Shown: positions 1 through 6,237 of the stretch, piece by piece | How the letters are laid out: each line of letters begins with the position of its first letter | Position numbering within the stretch: position 1 is the stretch's first letter | Assembly: GCA_027064945.1 (NCBI GenBank) | Contig: JAMOPB010000455.1 | Location: 1 to 6,372, forward strand | DNA: 6,372 nucleotides | Source of the DNA: Candidatus Cloacimonadota bacterium | GTDB taxonomy: Bacteria; Cloacimonadota; Cloacimonadia; Cloacimonadales; TCS61 | Reading direction: 5' to 3' | Program-made: the position numbers and the translations under genes | The notes under the pieces: model-generated | Seen by the model: the letters and a program-made list of their open reading frames with translations, nothing else | Told to the model about the DNA's origin: nothing | The model's database searches: none

Positions 1-841
1 TGTTGCGGGTATTGCTAATGGTCTTATTATGGAAGGCGATGATTATTGCGTTCTTACAGATATTATGGGTTTAGAAGATCACCTTGGTGATATGGATTTC
101 AAAGTTACAGGAACTGTAGATGGAATCACTGCAATGCAGATGGATATCAAAATCGAAGGGATTAACGAAGATATAATGGAAATTGCTCTTGCTAAAGCAA
201 AAGTTGCCAGACTTTATCTTTTAGAAAAAATTACTGCTTGCATTTCTGAACCACGTAAAGAAGTTGCAGAAACTGCTCCAAGAATTGAATCAATTAAGAT
301 TGATTCCGATAAAATTGGTGCTGTGATAGGTTCCGGTGGTAAGATGATAAAACACATTATTGAAGTTTCAGGCGCAGCAGTTGATATCGATGATGATGGA
401 AATGTAAGTGTTTCTTCTAATAATGCTGAATCAATTCAAAAAGCTATGGGAATTATCAAAGATATAGTATCTGATGCTGAAATTGGAAAAATTTATCGAG
501 GAACTGTTTCACGTGTAGAAAGTTACGGTGCATTTGTAAAATTCATGAGTGAAACAAAAGAAGGTCTTGTTCATATTTCTGAACTTCATACCGGAAGAAT
601 AAATAGTGTTAGTGATATGGTTAAAGTAGGCGATGAAGTTAATGTAAAAGTAATTGGTTATGATCGTGGTAAAGTAAAACTTTCTATGAAGGATGTTCCT
701 GGAAACGCAGAACCGGCAGCAAGTGCTTTTTCTTTAGGCAATAGTTCAGACAGACCAAGGAATAATGATCGCAGAAATGATAGAGATCGCAGGCCTAAAA
801 GAGATTATGGTAATAAACGAAACGATAATAGAAGATACTAA
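1..841 (+). CDS. pnp: Polynucleotide phosphorylase (PNPase), C-terminal part; 5' end outside window
   Basis: PNPase is a phosphorolytic 3'-5' exoribonuclease that degrades RNA to nucleoside diphosphates, acting as a cytoplasmic trimer. The frame is open from base 2 with no start needed, giving 279 residues, roughly the last 40% of a usual ~700-residue protein. The fragment begins in the second RNase PH-like core domain (VAGIANGLI). It carries the EDHLGDMDFK motif at fragment residues 25-34, matching the E. coli metal-site residues D486 and D492 and K494. A KH domain follows at about 91-159, with the GSGG loop at 110-113, then an S1 domain at about 161-231 (YGAFVKF, GLVHISEL). The last ~45 residues form a low-complexity tail rich in Arg, Asn and Asp, unlike the E. 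coli tail. An intrinsic terminator lies 15 bases after the TAA stop, so pnp is probably the last gene of its unit. The identity is secure from the KH-S1 order and the active-site motif. Confidence 0.97.
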   Translation, partial: VAGIANGLIMEGDDYCVLTDIMGLEDHLGDMDFKVTGTVDGITAMQMDIKIEGINEDIMEIALAKAKVARLYLLEKITACISEPRKEVAETAPRIESIKIDSDKIGAVIGSGGKMIKHIIEVSGAAVDIDDDGNVSVSSNNAESIQKAMGIIKDIVSDAEIGKIYRGTVSRVESYGAFVKFMSETKEGLVHISELHTGRINSVSDMVKVGDEVNVKVIGYDRGKVKLSMKDVPGNAEPAASAFSLGNSSDRPRNNDRRNDRDRRPKRDYGNKRNDNRRY

Positions 842-856
842 AAAATAAAAAAAATA

Positions 857-885
857 AGCGGGAGTGAAAATTCTCGCTTTTTTTT
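857..885 (+). terminator. Rho-independent terminator after pnp, abutting the ahcY start region
   Basis: The arms AGCGGGAG (857-864) and TTCTCGCT (871-878) pair over 8 bp, including two G-U pairs, around the 6-base loop TGAAAA. A run of eight T (878-885) follows the stem directly. An A-run at 847-854 precedes it and could pair with the T-run, so weak bidirectional function is possible. The T-run ends only 11 bases before the ahcY ATG. A transcript terminated here would therefore lack the ahcY ribosome-binding site, and the hairpin may act as an attenuator as well as a pnp terminator. Confidence 0.8.
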
Positions 886-887
886 AT

Positions 888-893
888 GGTGGG
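888..893 (+). promoter_or_regulatory. Weak ribosome binding site of ahcY
   Basis: GGTGGG lies 3 bases upstream of the ATG at 897. It is the only purine-rich candidate between the terminator T-run and the start. It is a poor, closely spaced SD compared with the AAGGAGG sites of hflK and hflC. It still favours the ATG at 897 over an in-frame GTG at 864, because that GTG lies in the terminator stem. Confidence 0.4.
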
Positions 894-896
894 AAA

Positions 897-2294
897 ATGA
901 AAGACTACAAAATCAAAGATATTAATCTTGCGGATTATGGTAGAAAAGAGATTAATATTGCAGAAAAAGAAATGCCGGGATTGATGGCATTAAGAGAAAA
1001 GTACAAAGAGGAAAAACCACTTGCCGGTGCAAAAATTATGGGAAGTTTGCACATGACTATTCAAACAGCTGTTCTAATTGAAACACTTGTTGAACTAGGT
1101 GCGGATGTCCGATGGGCGAGTTGTAATATTTTTTCTACTCAAGATCATGCTGCTGCTGCGATTGCCAATAAAGCTATTCCGGTTTTTGCGTGGAAAGGTG
1201 AAACTTTGGAAGAATATTGGTGGTGTACAAAGCAAGCTCTTACCTTTGGAGATAATTTAGGACCTGATCTTATTGTGGATGATGGGGGAGATGCAACTTT
1301 GATGGTTCATGAAGGAACAAGATTGGAAAATGCAGAAAAAACTCCAAGTTTGCGTGAAGATAATAGCGAATTCTCTATTTTGCAAAATACTATAATTTCC
1401 GATCTGAATAAATTCCCACAAAAATGGACTAAAATTGGAAAACATATTCGTGGAGTTTCCGAAGAAACGACCACAGGCGTGCATAGATTGTATCAGATGA
1501 TGGAAAAAGGAGAACTTCTTTTTCCTGCTATAAATGTAAATGATTCAGTTACAAAATCAAAATTTGATAATCTTTACGGTTGCAGAGAATCCCTTGCCGA
1601 TGGAATAAAAAGAGGAACTGATGTAATGGTTGCAGGAAAAGTAGTAGTCGTTTGCGGATATGGAGACGTAGGAAAAGGTTGTGCTCAATCGATGCGTGGT
1701 CTTGGAGCTAGAGTAATTGTAACGGAAATTGACCCGATTTGTGCATTGCAAGCAGCTATGGAAGGTTTTGAAGTAACAACATTGGAAGATAGCTTGGAAA
1801 ATGCTGATATCTTTGTTACGGCAACAGGGAATTGTGATGTGATTCGTGTAGAGCATATGCAAAAGATGAAGGATCAAGCAATTGTTTGCAATATCGGACA
1901 TTTTGATAATGAAATCCAAGTAAATGAATTATATGCTTTACCAAAAATAAAAAAGATAAATATCAAACCACAAGTTGATCAGATATTCTTTCCCAAAGGA
2001 AATTCCATAATTTTACTTTCAGAGGGCAGACTGGTGAATTTGGGCAATGCTACCGGACATCCATCGTTTGTGATGAGCAATTCTTTCACGAACCAAGTTC
2101 TTGCACAAATTAGTTTATGGCAGGATGATTATGATTTGGGTGTTTTCAGGTTACCAAAAAAACTTGACGAAGAAGTAGCTCGTTTGCATTTAAGTAAGCT
2201 CGGTGTGAAACTAACTAAATTAAGTGAGAAGCAAGCTAAATATATTGGAGTTTCACAAGAAGGTCCTTTTAAATCAGAGCATTATAGATACTAA
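897..2294 (+). CDS. ahcY: S-adenosylhomocysteine hydrolase (adenosylhomocysteinase)
   Basis: This cytoplasmic NAD-dependent enzyme reversibly splits S-adenosylhomocysteine into adenosine and homocysteine, removing the inhibitory product of SAM-dependent methylation. The protein has 465 residues. Substrate-domain motifs are SLHMT (His52), CNIFSTQDHAAAAIA (76-90), VDDGGDAT (127-134), SEETTTG (188-194) and NDSVTKSKFDN (215-225, with the catalytic Lys220 and Asp224). The NAD Rossmann motif GYGDVGKG is at 254-261, with the acidic residue of TEID at 277. NIGHFD (332-337) and GHPSFVMSNSFTNQV (387-401) follow, and the C-terminus EHYRY supplies the Lys/Tyr tail that completes the neighbouring subunit's cofactor site. 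It has the ~40-residue insert (about 141-182) common in bacterial and plant forms but absent from the 432-residue human enzyme. I chose the ATG at 897 because MKDYKIKDINLADYGRKEI aligns with the usual N-terminus; an upstream in-frame GTG at 864 lies in the terminator stem. It is probably co-transcribed with the next gene. Confidence 0.97.
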   Translation: MKDYKIKDINLADYGRKEINIAEKEMPGLMALREKYKEEKPLAGAKIMGSLHMTIQTAVLIETLVELGADVRWASCNIFSTQDHAAAAIANKAIPVFAWKGETLEEYWWCTKQALTFGDNLGPDLIVDDGGDATLMVHEGTRLENAEKTPSLREDNSEFSILQNTIISDLNKFPQKWTKIGKHIRGVSEETTTGVHRLYQMMEKGELLFPAINVNDSVTKSKFDNLYGCRESLADGIKRGTDVMVAGKVVVVCGYGDVGKGCAQSMRGLGARVIVTEIDPICALQAAMEGFEVTTLEDSLENADIFVTATGNCDVIRVEHMQKMKDQAIVCNIGHFDNEIQVNELYALPKIKKINIKPQVDQIFFPKGNSIILLSEGRLVNLGNATGHPSFVMSNSFTNQVLAQISLWQDDYDLGVFRLPKKLDEEVARLHLSKLGVKLTKLSEKQAKYIGVSQEGPFKSEHYRY

Positions 2295-2313
2295 AATAAA
2301 TATAAGTAAAAAA

Positions 2314-2318
2314 AGAGG
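2314..2318 (+). promoter_or_regulatory. Ribosome binding site of the UDP-GlcNAc dehydrogenase gene
   Basis: AGAGG sits 7 bases upstream of the ATG at 2326, a normal SD spacing. It supports this start, which places the first Rossmann strand at residues 11-17 as usual for the family. Confidence 0.6.
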
Positions 2319-2325
2319 TTAGAGA

Positions 2326-3624
2326 ATGAGTTTAAAACAGAAGATTCAAGACAAGACTGCTGTTGTTGGTGTTGTCGGTTTGGGATATGTTGGATTACCA
2401 ATGGCTGTTACCGTAGCTAGAAAAGGATTTCGAGTTATTGGCGTAGATGTTAGTAAACATGCAGTAGATTCAGTAAACGCAGGGGAGAATTATATCGGCG
2501 ATGTAGATGATGCTGAATTGAAAGAATTGGTAGAAAAAAAGATGTTATCTGCAAGTTTATCTTATGATGTAATGAACGAATGTGATGTTATTATGACAGC
2601 TGTTCCTACTCCATTGGATAAATACCAGCAGCCGGATTCATCTTATGTACGTTCTTCTGTAAAATCACTGGCAGAAACTGTGAGCAAAGATACTTTGGTT
2701 ATTTTGGAAAGTACTACATATCCGGGAACAACAGCAGAGATAGTAGCACCGGCATTTGAGAAAAAAGGTTTTGTAGTTGGTAAAGATATTTTTGTGGCTT
2801 TTTCTCCTGAACGTGTAGATCCCGGTAATAAAGATTATAAAACAAATAATACTCCAAAAGTTGTTGGTGGTATGACTGAGCAATGTAATGAATTATCAAA
2901 GATTTTTTATGAAGCAATTTTAGATGCACCTATTCATTTGGTTTCATCTCCTGCAATAGCTGAAATGGAAAAAATTTACGAAAATACATTCCGTAATATA
3001 AATATTGCTCTTGCTAATGAAATGACAATTTTATGTGAAAAAATGGGACTTGATGTTTGGGAAGTGATTGAAGCTGCTAAAACAAAACCTTATGGATTTA
3101 TGGCTTTCTATCCTGGTCCTGGAATCGGTGGACATTGCATTCCTCTTGATCCTTTCTATCTTACTTGGAAAGCAAGAGAATATAATTATCATACACGTCT
3201 TATCGAATTAGCAGGTGAAATTAATAATTCTATGCCGGAATTTGTTATTGCAAAATTAGGAAGACTTCTTAATAAAAAAGGGCTTGCAATTTCTCGTAGC
3301 AAAATATTACTTTTAGGTGCTGCTTATAAAAAAGATATCGAAGATATGCGTGAATCTCCAATTCAAGATTTAATTTGTATTTTGGAAGATAACGGCGCAG
3401 ATTTTGATTACAATGATCCTCATGTTCCAACATTCCATAATGAATTGAATGACAAGCATTACACTTCTGTTGGCTTGGATAATATTGAAGATTATGATGC
3501 GGTAATTATCGTTACAAATCATAGTGCTTATGATTATGAAGATATTGTGAAACGTGCTAAACTCATTCTTGATACAAGACTTGCTTGTGATGGAATAAAA
3601 GCAGAAAATTTAGTTAGAATGTAA
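2326..3624 (+). CDS. wbpA: Nucleotide-sugar dehydrogenase, probably UDP-N-acetyl-D-glucosamine 6-dehydrogenase (WbpA type)
   Basis: This family oxidises the C6 hydroxyl of a UDP-sugar to a carboxylate with two NAD+, giving uronic acids for O-antigen, capsule or other surface glycans. The 432 residues contain an N-terminal NAD-binding domain with GLGYVGLP (18-25) and the acidic D41 at the end of strand 2. They also contain TAVPTPLD (91-98), ESTTYPGTT (128-136) and SPERVDPG (160-167). The central domain has the helix EMEKIYENTFRNINIALANE (213-232) and the catalytic GGHCIPLDP (268-276, Cys271 and Asp275). The C-terminal UDP-binding domain includes LGAAYKKDIEDMRESP (330-345). The HCIPLDPFYLTWKARE context resembles WbpA/TviB UDP-GlcNAc dehydrogenases. 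It is unlike UDP-glucose dehydrogenases (typically GGSCFPKD) or WecC (GGHCIAVDPWF). Substrate choice is inferred from this motif only. It starts 31 bp after ahcY with no terminator between. No glycosyltransferase or other sugar gene is in the window. Confidence 0.85.
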   Translation: MSLKQKIQDKTAVVGVVGLGYVGLPMAVTVARKGFRVIGVDVSKHAVDSVNAGENYIGDVDDAELKELVEKKMLSASLSYDVMNECDVIMTAVPTPLDKYQQPDSSYVRSSVKSLAETVSKDTLVILESTTYPGTTAEIVAPAFEKKGFVVGKDIFVAFSPERVDPGNKDYKTNNTPKVVGGMTEQCNELSKIFYEAILDAPIHLVSSPAIAEMEKIYENTFRNINIALANEMTILCEKMGLDVWEVIEAAKTKPYGFMAFYPGPGIGGHCIPLDPFYLTWKAREYNYHTRLIELAGEINNSMPEFVIAKLGRLLNKKGLAISRSKILLLGAAYKKDIEDMRESPIQDLICILEDNGADFDYNDPHVPTFHNELNDKHYTSVGLDNIEDYDAVIIVTNHSAYDYEDIVKRAKLILDTRLACDGIKAENLVRM

Positions 3625-3655
3625 AACAATTTTTTATAGTTTTTAATTTATATAT

Positions 3656-3690
3656 GGGCATCTACTTTTTTTTGTAGATGTCCAATTTTT
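3656..3690 (+). terminator. Intrinsic terminator or leader hairpin between the dehydrogenase and nusG-paralog genes
   Basis: GGGCATCTAC (3656-3665) pairs with GTAGATGTCC (3674-3683) over 10 bp with a single G-U pair. The loop is eight T bases (3666-3673), and the stem is followed by AATTTTT (3684-3690). Stem length and T-rich tail fit a rho-independent terminator that ends the ahcY-dehydrogenase unit 31 bases after its stop codon. The tail is short (five T), and the next gene's SD begins at the very next base. It may therefore serve as a partial terminator or attenuator in the leader of the nusG paralog. Confidence 0.75.
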
Positions 3691-3695
3691 AAGGG
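3691..3695 (+). promoter_or_regulatory. Ribosome binding site of the nusG paralog
   Basis: AAGGG lies 5 bases upstream of the ATG at 3701 and begins directly after the hairpin's T-tail. RNA ending at the terminator would exclude this site, so translation of the nusG paralog needs readthrough or a start downstream of the stem. Confidence 0.55.
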
Positions 3696-3700
3696 AAAAT

Positions 3701-4264
3701 ATGGCAACTCATGAACCAATCTTAACCGATGAATTATTTGGTGATTTAGAAATTTCGGAAAATGAAAAATGGATGGTGGTTTATACAAAACCCAAAAGAG
3801 AAAAAAAATTAGCTAAGTATGCTGCGGAAAATGGAATTCATTATTATTTACCATTAACCGATAGTGTGAGAATTTATTCAGATAGAAAAGTTACTTTTAC
3901 AAAACCTCTTTTTTCCGGGTATATTTTTGTAAAATGTGATTTTGAGAAAAAAAAATCTATAATTCGCACTGGACATATCGTTACATTCCTTCGTGTTCGA
4001 AATGAAGAAGAATTAATTTATGAATTAAAACAAATTCATTTAGGCAAGACAAAAGGCGCAAAAATGGAACCTACCGAATTCTTCGAGAAGGGAAATAAAG
4101 TATTAATTACAGCCGGGCCATTTGAAGGCTTGACAGGAGTTGTGAAAGATCAGAAGAATGTCAAAGAAGTGATTTTAAAAATTAACGTACTACGACAAGC
4201 AGTTTCCGTGCAAGTTAGTAGTGATCAATTAGAATTTATTAGTGAAGGAAATGAAGAGGAATAG
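3701..4264 (+). CDS. Specialised NusG paralog (NGN-KOW; UpxY/RfaH/LoaP-like transcription antitermination factor)
   Basis: NusG-family proteins bind RNA polymerase across its clamp through the NGN domain and alter pausing and termination. This 187-residue protein has an acidic N-terminal extension (1-22). An NGN domain (about 23-115) follows, opening with KWMVVYTKPKREKKLAKY and containing KPLFSGYIFVKC (68-79). A linker leads to a C-terminal KOW domain (about 128-182) with GNKVLITAGPFEGLTGVV (131-148) and a terminal QLEFI strand. The LFSGYIFV motif resembles RfaH and UpxY (LFPxYxFV) more than core NusG (FPGYVLV). The gene is not in the secE-nusG-rplK setting expected of core NusG. Paralogs of this type often act on long polysaccharide or secondary-metabolite operons, which would suit the neighbouring nucleotide-sugar dehydrogenase, but the genes downstream are hflKC. 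The target operon cannot be told from this window. It could still be the cell's only NusG, though that is less likely given its neighbours. Confidence 0.85.
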   Translation: MATHEPILTDELFGDLEISENEKWMVVYTKPKREKKLAKYAAENGIHYYLPLTDSVRIYSDRKVTFTKPLFSGYIFVKCDFEKKKSIIRTGHIVTFLRVRNEEELIYELKQIHLGKTKGAKMEPTEFFEKGNKVLITAGPFEGLTGVVKDQKNVKEVILKINVLRQAVSVQVSSDQLEFISEGNEEE

Positions 4265-4287
4265 CTAAATAATTTATGAAAATTCCT

Positions 4288-4293
4288 TATAAT
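4288..4293 (+). promoter_or_regulatory. Candidate -10 element of an hflK-hflC(-tadA) promoter
   Basis: A perfect TATAAT lies in the 55-bp gap between the nusG paralog and hflK, 26 bases before the hflK ATG. Transcription from it would begin near 4300 and give a leader of about 20 bases that contains the hflK SD. There is no good -35: the best-placed hexamer, TAAATA at 4266-4271, matches TTGACA at 3 of 6 positions. There is also no TG extension. In AT-rich DNA a TATAAT can occur by chance, so support is modest. Confidence 0.3.
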
Positions 4294-4308
4294 TGTTAGC
4301 GAATAATC

Positions 4309-4315
4309 AAGGAGG
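4309..4315 (+). promoter_or_regulatory. Strong ribosome binding site that fixes the hflK start
   Basis: AAGGAGG is a full SD 4 bases upstream of the ATG at 4320. It rules against the in-frame TTG at 4293, whose extra nine residues (MLANNQGGL) would be translated from the SD itself. Confidence 0.8.
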
Positions 4316-4319
4316 CTTG

Positions 4320-5294
4320 ATGAAAGATTTTGAAGAAATAAAAGCTACGAAAAAGATACCTAAAATCACTGCGAAAAAGATTTTTGGTATTGTTATTGTG
4401 CTTGCTGTGGTAGCATTCATTTTTACCGGATTATACACTGTAAATCCTGAAGAAGTGGGGGTTATTCAGAGGTTTGGAAAGTATATCGATACTACTCAGC
4501 CCGGATTGCATTTTAAAATTCCATTTGGAATTGATATGCTTACAAAAGTTAAAGTGAAACAAGTTTATAAAGAAGAATTTGGTTTTCGCACTGTTCATGC
4601 CGGAGTAAAAACTCAATATTCAAGTAAATCTTATAATGATGAAGCAATAATGCTTACCGGTGATTTGAATATTGCTGATGTAGAATGGATAGTTCAATAT
4701 CGTATTCAAGATCCTGTGAAATTCCTCTTCAAAGTGAGAAATGTTCAAGAAACCTTACGTGATGTTTCCGAATCTGTTGTAAGAAAATTTGTCGGTGATC
4801 GTAGTGTGGATGAGGTAATTGTTCTTAGTAGAAAGGAAATTGCAGATCTTGCAATGGTGGAAATGCAAGAGCAACTTGCTAAATATGAAACAGGAATTGA
4901 AATTGTTACATTGAATTTGCAAAATGTTAATCCACCTGAACCGGTGAGACCGGCATTTAATAATGTGAACTCAGCTAAACAGGAAAAGGAAAAAATCATC
5001 AATCAAGCGTGGGAAAACTATAACAAAGTGATTCCTGAAGCCAGAGGTAAAGCAAAACGAATAATCGTGGAAGCGGAAGGTTATGCAATCGAACGTGTAA
5101 ATAGAGCGAATGGAGATGCCCAAAGGTTTATCGATATATACAAAAGTTATAAAGTTTCAAAAAATATTACAAAGAAGAGAATGTATTTGGAAACTATGCA
5201 GAAGATTTTACCAAAAGTTGAAAAAACATTTATCGTGGATGAAGACCAAAGTGGAATCTTACCTCTGTTGAACCTCGATAAAGGAGGAAAATAA
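4320..5294 (+). CDS. hflK: HflK, membrane-anchored SPFH/band 7 protein (FtsH protease modulator)
   Basis: HflK forms a large cage with HflC on the inner membrane that encloses and modulates the FtsH AAA protease. The 324-residue protein has a short charged cytoplasmic N-terminus (1-20) and one transmembrane segment (about 21-39). The SPFH/band 7 domain begins at VNPEEVGVIQRFGKY (41-55) and includes PGLHFKIPF (61-69), DLNIADVEWIVQYRIQDP (115-132) and NLQNVNPPEPVRPAF (199-213). A long charged helical region (about 215-275) follows, then the conserved ITKKRMYLETMQKIL (283-297). The NPPEPV and RMYLETM motifs separate it from generic stomatins. It lacks the Gly/Asn-rich N-terminal stretch of the 419-residue E. 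coli protein. The hflC gene starts 1 base after its stop, so they form an operon. Whether it acts on FtsH here is inferred from the family; ftsH is not in the window. Confidence 0.93.
   Translation: MKDFEEIKATKKIPKITAKKIFGIVIVLAVVAFIFTGLYTVNPEEVGVIQRFGKYIDTTQPGLHFKIPFGIDMLTKVKVKQVYKEEFGFRTVHAGVKTQYSSKSYNDEAIMLTGDLNIADVEWIVQYRIQDPVKFLFKVRNVQETLRDVSESVVRKFVGDRSVDEVIVLSRKEIADLAMVEMQEQLAKYETGIEIVTLNLQNVNPPEPVRPAFNNVNSAKQEKEKIINQAWENYNKVIPEARGKAKRIIVEAEGYAIERVNRANGDAQRFIDIYKSYKVSKNITKKRMYLETMQKILPKVEKTFIVDEDQSGILPLLNLDKGGK
5281..5287 (+). promoter_or_regulatory. Ribosome binding site of hflC inside the hflK 3' end
   Basis: AAGGAGG is embedded in the last codons of hflK, 8 bases before the hflC ATG at 5296. 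With a single base between the hflK stop and the hflC start, it implies translational coupling and near-equal production of the two cage subunits. Confidence 0.8.
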
Positions 5295-5295
5295 G

Positions 5296-6228
5296 ATGAA
5301 AAAGACACTACTTTTAATTATAATTTTAGCTTTCATCATCTTATTTAATGCATTTTACATTATTGATGAAACAGAACAAGTTATTATCACCCAATTTGGT
5401 AAACCGGTAGGTAATGCAAAATTAAACGCCGGCTTGAATTTTAAAATACCATTTATCCAAAAAGTACACTACTTTGATAAACGTATCTTAGAATGGGATG
5501 GTGATGCAAAACAAATTCCTACTTCTGATAAAAGATATATCTGGCTTGATACTTTTTCACGTTGGAAAATTGTTGATCCATTAAAATTCTATGAAACAAC
5601 TCGCATTGAAGCTAATGCACATAGTAGATTGGATGATATTATTTCCGGTACAACCAGAGATATTATCAGTTCTCACAAATTGATTGATATTGTGCGTAGT
5701 TCAAATCGCGAAATGCTGTTTACAAATGAATATCAGCCAAGTAGTTTTGGTGAAGATAATAAGATAGAAAAAATCAAAAAAGGTAGAGCCGCTATTGCAG
5801 AGCTTATTTATGACAATTCATTAAGTAAAATTTCCGAATATGGAATTGAACTGATTGATGTGGAAATAAAAAGATTAAACTACAATAAAGAAGTTCAATC
5901 AAAAGTATTTGATAGAATGGTCTCCGAACGTAATAAAATTGCTGCACAATATCGCTCTGAAGGTGAAGGAAAATCTGCTGAAATTCTTGGTAGAATGCGG
6001 AAAGAATTGGATCAAATAGAATCTGAAGCATATCAAACAGCACAAGAGATTAAAGGTAAAGCGGATGCTGAAACTATCAAAATCTATGCTAATGCTTATA
6101 ATAAAGATCCAAAGTTCTATGAATTTATGAAAACCTTAGAAACTTATGAACAAACTATTGGTGAAAATAATACTCTGATTCTTAGTACTGATAGTGATTA
6201 TTTCAAATATCTTAAGCAAATTAAATAG
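5296..6228 (+). CDS. hflC: HflC, membrane-anchored SPFH/band 7 protein (partner of HflK)
   Basis: HflC is the second subunit of the HflK-HflC membrane cage around FtsH. The 310-residue length is close to that of E. coli HflC (334). The N-terminus is MKK followed by an uncleaved signal-anchor helix (about 4-22). The SPFH domain starts at DETEQVIITQFGKPVG (24-39) and has GLNFKIPFIQKV (46-57), WKIVDPLKFYETT (90-102) and ELIDVEIKRLNY (185-196). Next comes an extended coiled-coil-like helix (about 200-265), with VFDRMVSERNKIAAQYRSEG (204-223), GKADAETIKIYANAY (254-268) and KDPKFYEFMKTLETYE (270-285). The C-terminal STDSDYFKYLK (297-307) matches the SPDSDFFRYMK tail of classical HflC and distinguishes it from HflK. 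The start is fixed by the SD in hflK. A tadA gene follows after 9 bases and is probably in the same transcript. Confidence 0.94.
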   Translation: MKKTLLLIIILAFIILFNAFYIIDETEQVIITQFGKPVGNAKLNAGLNFKIPFIQKVHYFDKRILEWDGDAKQIPTSDKRYIWLDTFSRWKIVDPLKFYETTRIEANAHSRLDDIISGTTRDIISSHKLIDIVRSSNREMLFTNEYQPSSFGEDNKIEKIKKGRAAIAELIYDNSLSKISEYGIELIDVEIKRLNYNKEVQSKVFDRMVSERNKIAAQYRSEGEGKSAEILGRMRKELDQIESEAYQTAQEIKGKADAETIKIYANAYNKDPKFYEFMKTLETYEQTIGENNTLILSTDSDYFKYLKQIK

Positions 6229-6237
6229 AAAACTTTG

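Noticed and set aside
864..896. Upstream in-frame GTG start for ahcY adding MKILAFFYGGK
   Set aside because: These codons are the terminator stem, loop and T-run, and they have no homology to AHCY N-termini. The ATG at 897 aligns with the family.
842..896. Possible SAH or SAM riboswitch in front of ahcY
   Set aside because: The intergenic space is only 55 bases and is taken up by a simple terminator hairpin. There is no room for a known riboswitch fold and I see no conserved aptamer core.
1257..1919. Two minus-strand open frames (75 and 120 codons) opposite ahcY
   Set aside because: They lie antisense to a highly conserved enzyme. Their products are Cys/Ser/Phe/Ile-rich with no recognisable domain, as expected for antisense readings of AT-rich genes.
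2295..2325. Promoter or terminator between ahcY and the dehydrogenase gene
   Set aside because: TATAAG at 2301-2306 has no -35 at proper spacing, and there is no inverted repeat in the 31 bases, so simple co-transcription is the better reading.
2665..2929. Overlapping minus-strand frames opposite the dehydrogenase gene
   Set aside because: Both are antisense shadows in different frames over a conserved Rossmann enzyme, with no family features.
3625..3655. Promoter for the nusG paralog using TATAGT at 3635-3640
   Set aside because: The -10 match is fair, but no -35 resembling TTGACA lies at 16-18 bases and the region is almost pure A/T, where such hexamers are expected by chance.
4293..4319. 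TTG start for hflK adding nine residues
   Set aside because: The extra codons include the AAGGAGG SD that serves the ATG at 4320, and the TTG has no SD of its own.
4431..5002. Minus-strand frames of 61 and 85 codons opposite hflK
   Set aside because: They are low-complexity antisense shadows of a conserved gene.
5804..6043. Minus-strand frame of 79 codons opposite hflC
   Set aside because: It is antisense to the charged helical region of hflC. The Phe/Leu/Gln-rich product is what the complement of Lys/Glu codons gives.
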